From: Lucifuga dentata | Taxonomy: Eukaryota; Chordata; Actinopteri; Ophidiiformes; Bythitidae | Assembly (NCBI GenBank): GCA_014773175.1 | Contig: VXCM01000293.1 | Span: forward strand, 216,518 to 280,517 | Reading direction: 5' to 3' | Length of the DNA: 64,000 nucleotides | In this document: positions 51,701 through 62,792 of the stretch, piece by piece | Numbering within the stretch: the first letter of the stretch is position 1 | Layout: the number at the start of each line of letters is the position of its first letter | The notes under the pieces: model-generated | What the model saw: only the letters and a program-made list of their open reading frames with translations | Databases searched by the model: none | Told to the model about the DNA's origin: nothing | Made by a program: the position numbers and the translations under genes

Positions 51701-54657
51701 GTAAGGAAAAGGAGGAGTGTATAGACGACCAGCAGATTACTCAACAAACAGAGGTCTGGCCCACAACATTTGAACAGGAGACAATGCTGCCTCCAGCTTT
51801 CCACCAACAACAAAATGAACAGCAGGACCAGCATGATCACATGACAGAAAGAGATATTGTTGAGGATGATGAAAGTGGTGCAGCTGTTGAAATTAGAGAG
51901 GAAGATGTTGTTGAAGATGTTGATCTTACAGCTACCAGGCATGACACTCGCTCATCACCTTCTAAAGAACCGCAGTCTGAACAGAAAGAAGAAAACTGTC
52001 TTACATCTGATGAAAACATTCATGTTCTTCCCAGTGTGGCTGATGATCAAAAACCAACTAATGATGCTGTTGCTGCCTGCATCATTGCTGTAGAACACGA
52101 CAATTCAAATCGAGAATGTGTGAACCAACCAAGTGAACAGGAAAAGGTTGGTAGTGGTGATGAAGAAGAGAACATCGCAGGAGTCGTGTTTTGTCCTCAA
52201 CAACCACAAAGTGAACAGAAAGAAATAAAAGAGGAAGCAGTTCCATCCTTGGATAAAGATCCCGAGCTGAACATTAACGCCCCTTACTTGCCATCTTATG
52301 AAAGAGAAAACCAAGGTGAAAAGAATGAAAATGGCCAAATGATAAATGGTGAAGAGTTTGAGAGGGACAATGAGAGTCTTGTAACTGGTTCTGATGCAGT
52401 TGGCTGTGATGGTGACACAGTTCCTGCCAATGTCGCCACTGAAGAGATATCTGAGATTAACAATGAAGGTTCTGACGAGATTAGGGTTACGTCTCATACT
52501 GACGCAATTGCTTGCGATGAGGATAAAGTTACTGCTCCCGTTGAAACTGAAGAAATCTCTTGTCCACAAATGTCATCCATCTGCCAAAACCAACAACGTG
52601 GCCAAAATAACGACGCTTTTGACGAGTCAAATATTGCTTCAGACCCCTATACAGTCACAGATACAGCTGAGAGTATTGAAGAAATCTCTTGTCCAGCCCT
52701 GTCATCTTCCTACCAGGACCAACAAAGTAGCCAACCTGTAAATGACGATGCATTCGACAAGTCAAGTATTGCTCCTGGTGTGCCATCAGTCCACCAAAGC
52801 CAACACCAAAATAATGAAGCTTGTGACATGGAGAAAAGTGTTGCTGGTCCTGAGATGGCTGCTTGCATTACTGCCCCAGTAAACACTGACAAAATCTCTT
52901 TTCTAACCCCGCCATCTTTGTACCAAGACCAACAAAGTGACCAAACACTAAATAAAGTGTCTGACAAGGAAAGCTTTGCTACTAGTCCTGAGATGGTTGC
53001 TTGTGATGCTAGCAACATCGCTCTTCTGATTACAGTTGAAGAAATATCTTTTGCACCCCTGCCATCTTTGCACCAGGACCAACAAAGTGACCAAACAGTA
53101 AATGACAAAGCATTTGATAAGACGAGTGCTCATGCTGGTCCCAATATGCTTAATTCTGATGAAGCTAAAGCTACTGCCCCTGTAATGGCTGAGAAAATCT
53201 CTTCACGTCAAGGTCAAGAAGGTGGCCAAACAACCAATAATGAAGGTTTGAACAAGGAAAGCATTACCGCTGGTACTGCTGCAGTTACTTGTGACAGTGA
53301 TAACAACACTGCACCTTTCTTCAAAGACCAACAAAGTGCCCAAACTGTAAATAAGAAAGGTTTTATTGAGGCAACTGTTGCTGCAGTTGCTTGTGGTGGT
53401 GATGAAGTTGCTGCTCCTGTCATGTCTGAAGAATTTAATCCCTCAATGAATCATCTTCAGTTGCTGTCTTTTGACCAAAGTGGGACAAGAGGAAATGATC
53501 TTGACATCATAACATCTCCCAGTGTTGATGAAGAGAACAGGATTGCCAGTATGACACTCAGCCCTGACTTACACGAACCTACTGAAAGGTCTGAAATGTC
53601 AGCTTTGGGGCTTCCAGTGACAGATTTTGGCCACCATCTGCCATCTTGCCACCACCCGCAAATTGTAGGACAGATGGAGGCTCACCACTGCAACTTCACT
53701 GATGATACAAAGTCTAAACCTGCCATTCAGGAAGATGCAATCATTTCTGGTATGATTTTGGATCCTCGCCTATCACCACTGTCCCATGAGCACACAGATG
53801 TAGCCATTTGTGTGCCATTTGGAGGCAATGAGGACGTGTTTGGCCAGGACATTGAGGACAATTACCACAGAGAGATTGATCATTTTACTGTGCAGATTGC
53901 TGCCAACATCAGAAGCCAAACACATGAACCAAAAAAGCAGATGGACATGAAATATGTCCATCTGCTTTGTCCATCTGCAGAGGTTAAAGAGAAGAAGGAA
54001 GGGATAAGTGTTGAAAAGAAAGATGAAGCACAAAGAGAGGAGGAAGAGGAGGATTATGAGAAGACAGAGATTAGTATCATGGAGGCGACTATGGATAATA
54101 ATGAATGGATCGAGGACTGTAACTATCAAGTCCTTCCCTGGATGAACTTTTTGCTTAAATCATTGGACCAAGAGAACACAAAAACCGAACAACTCCCCAC
54201 AACAGAACACCAACAGGAGATTACCATCACCATAGCAACAAGTGATGCTGTTTGCATGGATGAAAGAGATATCAGCATTACCCATGAAGTCAAACAAACC
54301 AGCACTCTATCTGTTGCTGATGAAAACAACAAAAAGGTTGTCGCTGTGCCACCGATGGCCCAGAATGTCAACGTGACTTTCCGTGTCCACTACTTGACCC
54401 ACTCACCGTACCAGATGGTGGCTGTCACTGGGAACCAGCAGGAGCTGGGAAGCTGGAAGGGATTTATCCCGCTGGAGAGAGCCAAAGACGGGTACTGGGT
54501 CAGCGTGATCAGCCTCCCTGCAGATAGCTGTGTGGAGTGGAAGTTTGTGGTGGTGGATAAAGGTGAAGTCTGTTGCTGGGAGGAATGTGAAAACCGCTTT
54601 CTAGAGACGGGGTGTGGAGAGGACCTGTATGTGCACAAATGGTGGGGATTCCTGTAA
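48450..54657 (+). CDS. stbd1: stbd1-like starch-binding domain protein (3 exons)
   Basis: Stbd1 binds glycogen, sits in ER-type membranes through an N-terminal hydrophobic segment, and links glycogen to autophagy via GABARAP-family proteins. Exons are 48450-48799, 50814-51244 and 51346-54657, with GT-AG borders and compatible phases. After removing an assembly duplication in exon 1, the product is about 1342 residues, versus 358 in human STBD1. Domains: membrane segment at about 30-47, basic stop-transfer (YRRTVRRKRGK), then a very long acidic Glu/Gln/Asp/Ser-rich linker with degenerate repeats, and a C-terminal CBM20 (about residues 1243-1342). CBM20 marks are GNQQELGSWKGFIPL, VEWKFVVVDKG and CWEECENRFLE. 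Orthology rests on the anchor plus CBM20 architecture. The linker is so long that a different gene name is possible. Confidence 0.82.
48800..50813 (+). other. stbd1-like intron 1
   Basis: A 2.0-kb AT-rich intron with an N scar in poly-A (49490-49523) and a perfect 12-bp hairpin at 50417-50443. Confidence 0.75.
50814..51244 (+). CDS. stbd1: stbd1-like exon 2 (acidic linker)
   Basis: Acceptor CTGTCATAG, donor GTAAGC. The split codon from exon 1 (g|at) gives Asp, then VDDGSSSDLLKDPDLSQNHL, entering a Ser/Asp/Glu-rich linker ending DDKKQEEEQ. It has no recognisable fold, and its composition suggests disorder. Confidence 0.8.
51346..54657 (+). CDS. stbd1: stbd1-like exon 3 (repeat linker and CBM20)
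   Basis: A 3312-nt exon begins in phase after acceptor GTGTTTAG. The first 300 codons are acidic and Gln-rich. From 52550 to about 53445 run degenerate units of 40-55 residues, recognisable by D-Q-Q-S-x-Q-T-V-N followed by F-D-K-x-S-x-A. Before CBM20 come an acidic patch (EEEEEDYEKTE) and EWIEDCNYQVLPWM. The CBM20 domain occupies 54355-54654. Confidence 0.85.
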   Translation: MFKAENQEAATSAYPDEDVTTDKSFPHKKARPEEENVQCVMKNLLSQTPRTSENDNDVRLQDDKTSQEEQDSEPVLHVKDIPVSVKNEHEEEHQSPDTTDYTYCRDSNLSPEEEQKDEGKEKEECIDDQQITQQTEVWPTTFEQETMLPPAFHQQQNEQQDQHDHMTERDIVEDDESGAAVEIREEDVVEDVDLTATRHDTRSSPSKEPQSEQKEENCLTSDENIHVLPSVADDQKPTNDAVAACIIAVEHDNSNRECVNQPSEQEKVGSGDEEENIAGVVFCPQQPQSEQKEIKEEAVPSLDKDPELNINAPYLPSYERENQGEKNENGQMINGEEFERDNESLVTGSDAVGCDGDTVPANVATEEISEINNEGSDEIRVTSHTDAIACDEDKVTAPVETEEISCPQMSSICQNQQRGQNNDAFDESNIASDPYTVTDTAESIEEISCPALSSSYQDQQSSQPVNDDAFDKSSIAPGVPSVHQSQHQNNEACDMEKSVAGPEMAACITAPVNTDKISFLTPPSLYQDQQSDQTLNKVSDKESFATSPEMVACDASNIALLITVEEISFAPLPSLHQDQQSDQTVNDKAFDKTSAHAGPNMLNSDEAKATAPVMAEKISSRQGQEGGQTTNNEGLNKESITAGTAAVTCDSDNNTAPFFKDQQSAQTVNKKGFIEATVAAVACGGDEVAAPVMSEEFNPSMNHLQLLSFDQSGTRGNDLDIITSPSVDEENRIASMTLSPDLHEPTERSEMSALGLPVTDFGHHLPSCHHPQIVGQMEAHHCNFTDDTKSKPAIQEDAIISGMILDPRLSPLSHEHTDVAICVPFGGNEDVFGQDIEDNYHREIDHFTVQIAANIRSQTHEPKKQMDMKYVHLLCPSAEVKEKKEGISVEKKDEAQREEEEEDYEKTEISIMEATMDNNEWIEDCNYQVLPWMNFLLKSLDQENTKTEQLPTTEHQQEITITIATSDAVCMDERDISITHEVKQTSTLSVADENNKKVVAVPPMAQNVNVTFRVHYLTHSPYQMVAVTGNQQELGSWKGFIPLERAKDGYWVSVISLPADSCVEWKFVVVDKGEVCCWEECENRFLETGCGEDLYVHKWWGFL

Positions 54658-57600
54658 GAGGAAGAGTTACGGAGGTGAGAGAAAGATGGAGTGTGTTTTT
54701 AGAGAAGTCTATTTCCTCTTTTCTTGCGTCATTTTCAGTCGTCTACATTTCTGAAGCCAAAGTCAATCTTTAAATGAAAAAAAAAAAACAACAGATNTTT
54801 TTTTTTTTTTTTTTTTAAACAAAATACATAAAACATTTTGATATGGACTTAATTTTGATCATTAAAGATATCTACTGAGACAGGATAGTTTTATTTTTTC
54901 ATTTAAAAGATGAATACTAAATACTACTATATATTAAATCTGTTAAACATAAATTAAGGAAGACAACTGATGCTCAAATGTACATAGGATGCAGCTTGTA
55001 AAACATTATTAACTGCAGCTTATTTTTATATACAGTATATGTGAGGATACCTATGATTAGCCAGTATTAAGCCATATATCTGCCAGTATATTGGTCAGGT
55101 TAGATAATGAGCTAATGTATTTGCACAAGTAATAAAATATACATAAATAAAAACGGATAATGCTTGAGAGATTAAAAACCCACAAAACAAGGTAAAAAAA
55201 TAGATAAACATCAGTTAAATCATATATTAACAAAAAAAAAAAAAAAAAANAAAAAAAAAAAAAAAAAACATACTGCTTACCACATACATGATGATGCAGT
55301 ACATTAAAAACTCAGTCATATCAAATCATAATCTGAGACTTTTGTCAGAGGATTTTTTTTTTTTTTAAATAAAATACTGATATTCAGTGAATAAATGGAT
55401 TTTTTTTCAGGGAATATGATTCAGACTTGAGAGGAGTTTAACATTAAAAGTCTTCCTTTTTGATTTTGACATTTTTTAAATTTGTGGCAATACTTATAAT
55501 TATGCAATTTGCACCAATTTAAAAGTATTATAATATACAGTACAAGTGTTTATTTTACTGCTGCTTGAATTCTCTCTTATGAGAATAAATGCACATTATT
55601 CACTTTTAACAATAATAAAAGCAATAATTGCTCTGTATGCTGTTTGATTGGTGTTATATCAGGTATTCCAATGTGCTAAACACTAAACTGTGACATAGAT
55701 GCAACTTTAATGCTGCTTTTTATCTTGTTGGACTCTGTGCATGTTAACAGTCCAATCAACAATCTATGATAGTGCCTTTTTCAGTTTGATTTTGCTGTTA
55801 ATGTGCGGTCACACGTCAATTCATTGTGGCATAAATAAAAGTGTTTATCAATGTTTCAACAGTTATTAATTACTGATATTGTCTTTTTCCAACCTGATCA
55901 TAACAACTGATTTATTTTTCCTTCTTTGTTAAATTTTAGGTCTTACTTGGTGTATACTCTCAATATATCATATCAGAGTATCTTATACAATATTGTGATG
56001 ACAGTGCTACTTTTGAATGTTGTTAAGATGGAGTTGATTACTGAATAAATACATTTTCCAAGACTGCAACAGGTGGAAAATGTGTTTTTTTTCTACATAT
56101 TACTTCATCCCTCTTTCAGTGAATCATTTACTTTTTTTTCAGCAAAAACAAACAGTGCAAAGAGTTTAAGGGAAATTATTGATTAACCTACTGAACTAAA
56201 ACCTAAATTTGGTTTATTTGAATTGCTGCGAGTTGAACTGAAAGCCAAAAATGATAACATGACCTTCCCGTGAGTCCAGCTGGCTTAGAACTGCTCATGC
56301 AGGGAACACGTCATGAGCAGGTGCATTCCATGATCAAGGTGACTGTGTGCATCTGTGAAATATTCCTTGCCTTCCAGTACAGAGAATCTCTTGACTGTAA
56401 ATGCTATACACACACACACACACACCTATGCTGACCACATTTTTTTTTTAGGTCAAGCTACCATAAAAGCTTAATCTGCTCTCTGGGGATTGGATACATT
56501 TTGTGAGGTCATTTAAGAGAATAAATCAAACATACCTAATGTGAATGAGAAACTCCATTTACATTTTTAATGCAAGTTTTACAGTTTCATATTTTTTCGC
56601 CTGTAAATTAATGTTGAAAGTTTAAAGCATGTCAAAGAATTCAGAATTTGTGCACTGTAACTGAAATTAATGGAAGAGGTCAAAGAAGGTATACATAAGT
56701 CTCAAAACCACAATGGAAAAATATGTCATAATGTCTTGTATAAACTTGTACTTTAGGAAAAGTGCATTATTGGTGGTAAAATGGATCCAAATTAAAGTAC
56801 TTGAGAAGACACGTAAAAAAATTAAAATACATTTTAAAAAATTAAAGAGTAAAGTATATCAAACATGACAACAGTCTAAAAATGAATGTAATTTTTTCAG
56901 TAGCCTGCAGGTCTTAACAGGTTCCACTCTGGACCACTGACATGTCCATGTGCCCTTTAAGAGTTTCTCTGAAATCTGATCCCTGCTATCATTGCACATT
57001 TGGAAGACGCTTCATCCAGACTAAAGGCAGCGTCCTCTTGGGAAGCAAATCTATAACCCAAAATGAGGCCGCAGGGACCAAACTGACCTGGTTTGAACCG
57101 GGTCAGTATAGGACTCTGCTCAGCTAGAAGTCGCATGATTTCTGAGCTTTTCTGTTCAAAACACAAGGTCAGGGAACTTTTGTCTGTTTGCCCAATGCAC
57201 AGAGGCAAACATCACAAAACTGAGTCTGATGCTTGGGATCTATTCAGGCTGAATTTCTCTGATTTCAGGAAAAATGTATATTCCTGGATCAGATTACATA
57301 TTGTATTTGGTGCTTAAGTAAAGGAAACTTAGAGGAAACATTTAACCACCTGAAAAGCCTCAATGTAGAGAAAAAAAAAAACTTGCTTTCAGGATTCTTA
57401 AATATACCAGCCACATGNAAAGCCTCAATGTAGAGAAAAAAAAAAACTTGCTTTCAGGATTCTTAAATATACCAGCCACATGTGGGATCAATTAGCTAAC
57501 CAAGTTAATTAAATAGGAGGCAAAGCTACTACAGCTGCATCAATTTGACCAATTAAGGCCACAGTGTATGCTTCATGAAACAACTTTTAGTGCTAAAAGT

Positions 57601-58684
57601 TATATTGGAAAGCTTCCCAGTAATTTATTTTGATTTATTGTGAGCTTTTACACCTTCATTAACATGCATAGTCATTATCTGGATAAGATATCCAGATACA
57701 GATTGTATGTTAATGCAAGGGGTAAATGGAGCTTCTATATCATTGTACCTCTGCACTGAAGCTGGTAGTTCAGTAGTTGCAGTACTAATGTGGCAGCTGG
57801 AAGTGTGTGTGTGTGTGTGTGTGTGCACTTTCTAAGGTTGAAGGTAATCCTTTATTTAGATGCATGACTTACAACTGACACCACTTATACTCCACTCTCT
57901 CTCCGTCTCTTTTTGTATCTTACACACACACACACACACACACACATGNCACTCTCTCTCCGTCTCTTTTTGTATCTTACACACACACACACACACACAC
58001 ACATGCACACACACACACCATTTGTCAAACCTCTAAACAGTTAAGCCACAGTTGGACCATTGTTTGATCTCTGTTAATTCACAAGTCTTAACACTGCGTT
58101 GTCACTCTTATTCAGAAACACCCACAGGCTCTTTATATGAATGTCGACCACGCGTACACACACGCACGCACGCCTAGGGTGGGTTGATTCCTTCACATCA
58201 ACACCCTCCAATGGCTGTTTGGCTGCTGTTATTGATGAATACATGATAAATTAACACTTTGTACATTTATATGCTACACTCAGATTTATTGTCTGTGCAG
58301 CCATGAAGACAAGACGTGGATGGAATTAAGATTCTGTTGTTCGCCAAGTGTCCATGACTCATTTAGTAGGCTTATGGGAGGGAAGTTTGCCAGGTGAGAA
58401 AATGCATATGCAGAATCTCAATGAGCTGATAATCTTGCATTAAAATTAATCAATACTGAAGCTGATTTCATGTATTAAGAATGTAATTATGCCTTCATTT
58501 TATTCCATGCAGTGATTAAAATTAGAAGGGTTTATCCTCTTTGAATGTGTTCTGACAATCTCCCTATTAGATTATGAAACATGCCATTGATCCAAAATGT
58601 ATCATCTGAGGAACATGAAAGTACAGTTGGCCCATTTTGATTTTTATATTGTGTAAGAGTGATAATTTTGGCTTAATGTCTGGT
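54658..58684. other. stbd1 3' region and intergenic
   Basis: AT-rich, with N scars at 54797 and 55250, N-centred duplications at 57354-57482 and 57893-58005, and CA/GT tracts. No gene seen. Confidence 0.5.
55614..55619 (+). terminator. candidate stbd1 poly(A) signal
   Basis: AATAAA about 960 bp after the stop, in an AT-rich 3' region. Other AATAAA copies lie at about 55584, 55834 and 56044, so the one used is uncertain. Confidence 0.3.
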
Positions 58685-58890
58685 ATTAAAGGTAGCCAAA
58701 GAACATTAGGATTCATCCTCTGGGGATCATGAACACCCAGAGCAAATTTAATTTGTCATAGACCAGTTTGTTTGGTCAAGGTTAGTTTTGTGGTGGATGG
58801 CAGCAGTGGATGAAAGGTCAAGGGTCATCAGTGGGGATTATCCTCTGGGGATTATCTGTACTAAATTTCTTGGCAATCTGGCCAAGAAAT
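58685..58890 (+). repeat. fish dispersed repeat, two partial copies
   Basis: TAGGATTCATCCTCTGGGGA near 58710 and TATCCTCTGGGGATTATCTG near 58839 followed by ACTAAATTTCTTGGCAATC. This is the widespread teleost repeat with the consensus sense 'CTCTGGGGACCATGAATGT'. Confidence 0.5.
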
Positions 58891-59437
58891 ATTATGAAAT
58901 TACTTATATCCCACCACCACCAGCAGCTGGGGAACAATAAAAATGAAATGTTATGGAAGCTGCACAAAAAGATCATACCTGGATCTGTACATTTTTTGTG
59001 TTTTCATTAGAAAATGTACCATATGATGTCTTTTTTTTCTGATTGAATGTTCAGACGCTCTACATACTCTGGAGTAGATAGACTTACACACCAAGTTGGA
59101 CTGCCAAGTGTGAAATTCTGTCTGTCTCCTCTTACAGTCAGACCAGGCTGCAGCTTTCCACTTGAACTTTGACTTACAGTCTGAATAATAATACACAGTA
59201 AAAGAAGTACTGATCCTTTGATTACATAACATTGAAAAATACGGAAAGTGAGTACACGAAAGACATATGCATTCAAAATTCCTCTCAGTACTGTGCATGC
59301 CACGTGCATCAATGTGGAAGTGTCACAACTGAATATTAACAAGTGTTCATAATTCTGGAATAAAAAAATATCCCAAATTGGATATATGGAGGATTTCACC
59401 CAAAACTGAGGAAACAGTTATGTCTCTCATTTGGAGT

Positions 59438-60013
59438 TTTTACCATACCACCCATTTTGCATGTTTGAGCCTAATATATTCAATTTTCATACACGTAAGG
59501 TTACTGACAATCATTTCCCAAAGGAGAAAGCTTTCTTGATATTTTGCAAAATCTCTTAATCTTTCAAAATCACATATTCAAGTGAAATTGATGTTTTGCC
59601 TGCTAATAGTTACACAGCCTTAGGAAGTCACGGGTCGTTAAAATTTTTTGATAAACGCAGGTCTTCTTTTGGGACTACAGTATATTCCCCGGTGGAGACA
59701 TACATTCACTCTGCACTTTTTATTGTGCTTCAACGCTGAAATTATGAAACTTTGAAAAAACCTGAAAAGACATGTTGTTCACGATAATGGATTACCTATC
59801 CCAAGAATGTTTCAAGTATCAACAAGTTGATTTTAATAGCATACCAGAACTGAACTGAACTGAAACCAATGGCAGTCTGGAAGTTAGGAATTTCATTTTT
59901 TTTAACTCATCGCTCCAGTAGTATGCTTTGGGAAATGATTGTCAGTAACCGTTATGTGTATGAAAATTGAATATATTAGGCTCAAACATGCAAAATGAGT
60001 GGTAGTCCTTTAA
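59438..60013. mobile_element. TTAA MITE, copy K
   Basis: The left end is slightly decayed (TTTTTACCATACCACCCATT) and the right end is TGAGTGGTAGTCCTTTAA. The interior is a good match to the family. Confidence 0.65.
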
Positions 60014-60774
60014 TATTTCAGGTCAGTTAGAAATGTGAGTTAAAAAGTCTGGTAATAATTTATACATCTAAGTAATGCAAAAGTACTTCATTAAATGTGC
60101 TTTGTTATTTTCCTCTCTCAGAGAGAGAGAGAGAGAGAGTAACAAGAAGGAAAGTAACAAAAAGGATTACTTCCTTTTGTGTGTGTTCCAAGAATGTGAA
60201 ATAGTGAGATTAAAAGAAACAAACAAAACTGTAAATTGTGTTTTCTCACCAATAAAATTCATTTTTCTAAAACTGGCCCAAAATGCGTATTAATCATATT
60301 ATACAGGATTTGAATGGTGTCTCTTTTTTTGTCACTACCACTTATACTCCTGTCCAAAAGGAGCCGTAGGTTGCAGAAATATTAAGCTGTTGATCCAAGC
60401 TTGTTTCGTAATGAAAAATCCATAAATAGGTGAGTACTACAGTATGTGGTGGTTACAGCAGGTCTATTTATACAGCATGCTGGTGCTCATTCCTCCTTAC
60501 TGTGGATCACACAGTGACCTTCATGCAGCCTGCTGACTGCTGCATGTCCATAAGGAGGAGCAGGGAAGGAATCAGAAGGAGCTTAGGTCACTTTTTACAC
60601 ACTTGCACACTCTCAATTCACATTTAGCGTGTCAGGATTCAGGAATTAGCACTGCAGCATCTCCAATGTGTGGTGATCTCTGTAGTTCTGGAAGTCAGGA
60701 GCTCAACTGAGGAAAAAAAATCAGAGAAATTGTTAAATCCTTTCACAAAACACAATTTATCAGCACTCTTTCAT

Positions 60775-60960
60775 TTTATATATATATATTTATTTATTTG
60801 TTTGTTTATATATTTATTTATTTTTATGTGGGACAATGCACATTAATTTACATTGACAATAAAATATTGCCAATTTAAATGTGCCAGGGTTAGCTAAACA
60901 GCTAATTTGCACCTGTAGTCCCAACATATGATGAGTTACTGGCCTTTATTAAAGCCTGAT
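60775..60960 (+). repeat. fish dispersed repeat remnant (GGACAATGCACATTAAT type)
   Basis: GTGGGACAATGCACATTAAT, then AAATGTGCCAGGGTTAGCTA and GCTAATTTGCACCTGTAGTC, a pattern common in fish genomes, preceded by TA/TTTA simple repeats. Family name not known to me. Confidence 0.4.
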
Positions 60961-62086
60961 ATGAGATTTTTTTTTTTTTTTTTNTTTTTTTTTTTTTTTT
61001 GATGAATGATGTTGACTGTGTTACTCCTTTAATTTTGTATGTCTACTTATTATTATTTTTTTAAAGACCAATATAAAAGATTTCAGTGACATTTTATGGA
61101 ATGTTATACTATAAGCAAAACTGATCAGGTTTTGGTACATATAGCAAAACCTTGTGACTAATTTTAAAGCACTTTATATTTTGGCTTTATAACTACAGAA
61201 TGGAGAATAAGGAATAACTTTTCCACACCCATTCCCACCAAAATAATCCCCTTCCTTTTTTTGTGTGTGTGCAGAACTGCTTCTTGTTATCATTTCACAA
61301 AAGATACCACACCACAAATTCAGAAGACATATGTACATATAAGCTCTGAGCAGTCCTGCAAAATGTGATGTCATTTAGGCTGTAGGTGGTGAAAGGGCAA
61401 CATGGTGAATTTAAACAGACAGTTCAGTGACCATGAGTCATATTCACTTAAATTTCACACAGTTCATCCTAGGACAAACCCTTATACTCCCAGACAGGAT
61501 TTAGGTTATGTTAGGTTATGTTTATCCTTTTATAAATAATCATTATGTGTCTTTTGATGCACATTCACATTCAGATTAAAGATTTTCTACTATCAGAGCA
61601 AGAGAATTGTGCAGCCTTGGTGCACAATTCTCTTGCTGGCTGCTTCCTGGCTGCTTTTCTAGTTAATATTATTTTCTGTTGGTATTTTTATTTTGTCTGC
61701 AAAGCATGACGTATAAAGGAAGGTCTCTTTATCAATTTAAGATGCTGTTATTACGCTGAAAACTTCCACACAAACCAGCAATCAGTATCAGTCATATGCT
61801 GCAATGTGTTCCTTGTATCTGAGGTTGGACACGTGTGGATGTGAAAGCAAATGGAGAGCTGTTCTGGCTGCATGCCAGGCTGGGACAAATCAGTGACATC
61901 ATCGCTCGCTGTCCTGGAGGAGACTGCAGTTTGTGTGTGTGTGTGTGTGTGTGAAGCAAGTGAGAGGAGGACAGGCAGAGAGAGAAACTGTGAAAGTGCA
62001 CTTGTGTACATTCATGATGCAAATAAATGTGAAAATGGTTTTGGTTTAGTGCTCCACAAAAGAGGTTAGCTTATAAAATATTTATT

Positions 62087-62152
62087 CCATCCGTCCATCC
62101 GTCTGTCCGTCCATCCATCCATCCGTCCATCCATCCATCCATCCATCCATCT
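62087..62152. repeat. TCCA/TCCG tetranucleotide array
   Basis: Mixed TCCG and TCCA units, with a pure TCCA block at the right. Confidence 0.9.
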
Positions 62153-62764
62153 ATTCAATTTAGTTTCATCATAAAAATCATGCTCCCGTGTTAGAATGAA
62201 GATCATTGTGTCATTATTGAAACAAATCTATAATAATCTGAGTATGGTGTCCTCGATGTGAAAAACTTTATCAGGAGGATTCACAGATTATCTTGTGACG
62301 ACACAGAACAAACTCCAACAAACCCATGTTAAATTCTAGTAGAAAACAAAAAACATTAAAAGTCACATTCCATGTCTATTTGAAGTGCTTAGTAGTGAAT
62401 AATATTATCCATAATCTTTTGCATTATGGGATCCATGTGTGTTTTTAGTGGCTCTGAAAAGAAAACCACAGTTACAAAGACTACACTGCCCCCTAGTGGT
62501 GCTTTCCCCATTGACACTGAAAATACAGTACTTTGCAACTCAGTGAACAACTTATTCATGTATTCATGAGTGTCTCAATACTGAATGAGAAAATGAATGC
62601 CGAACAATAATAACAAAATCAGGTTTATAGTTGTAAACAATTACATAAACAATAAAAGCAAAGAGAGTGAAAACATGTTTGAGGCTTCTTCAACTCGAAC
62701 AGGAGCCGTGGTTTGAACCTTTAGAACAACCTGACTAAAACAAATTGGGTTATATAAAAGACAA

Positions 62765-62792
62765 TGTGTGTGTGTGTGTGTGTGTGTGTGTT
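62765..62792. repeat. (GT)n microsatellite
   Basis: 14 pure units. Confidence 0.95.
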
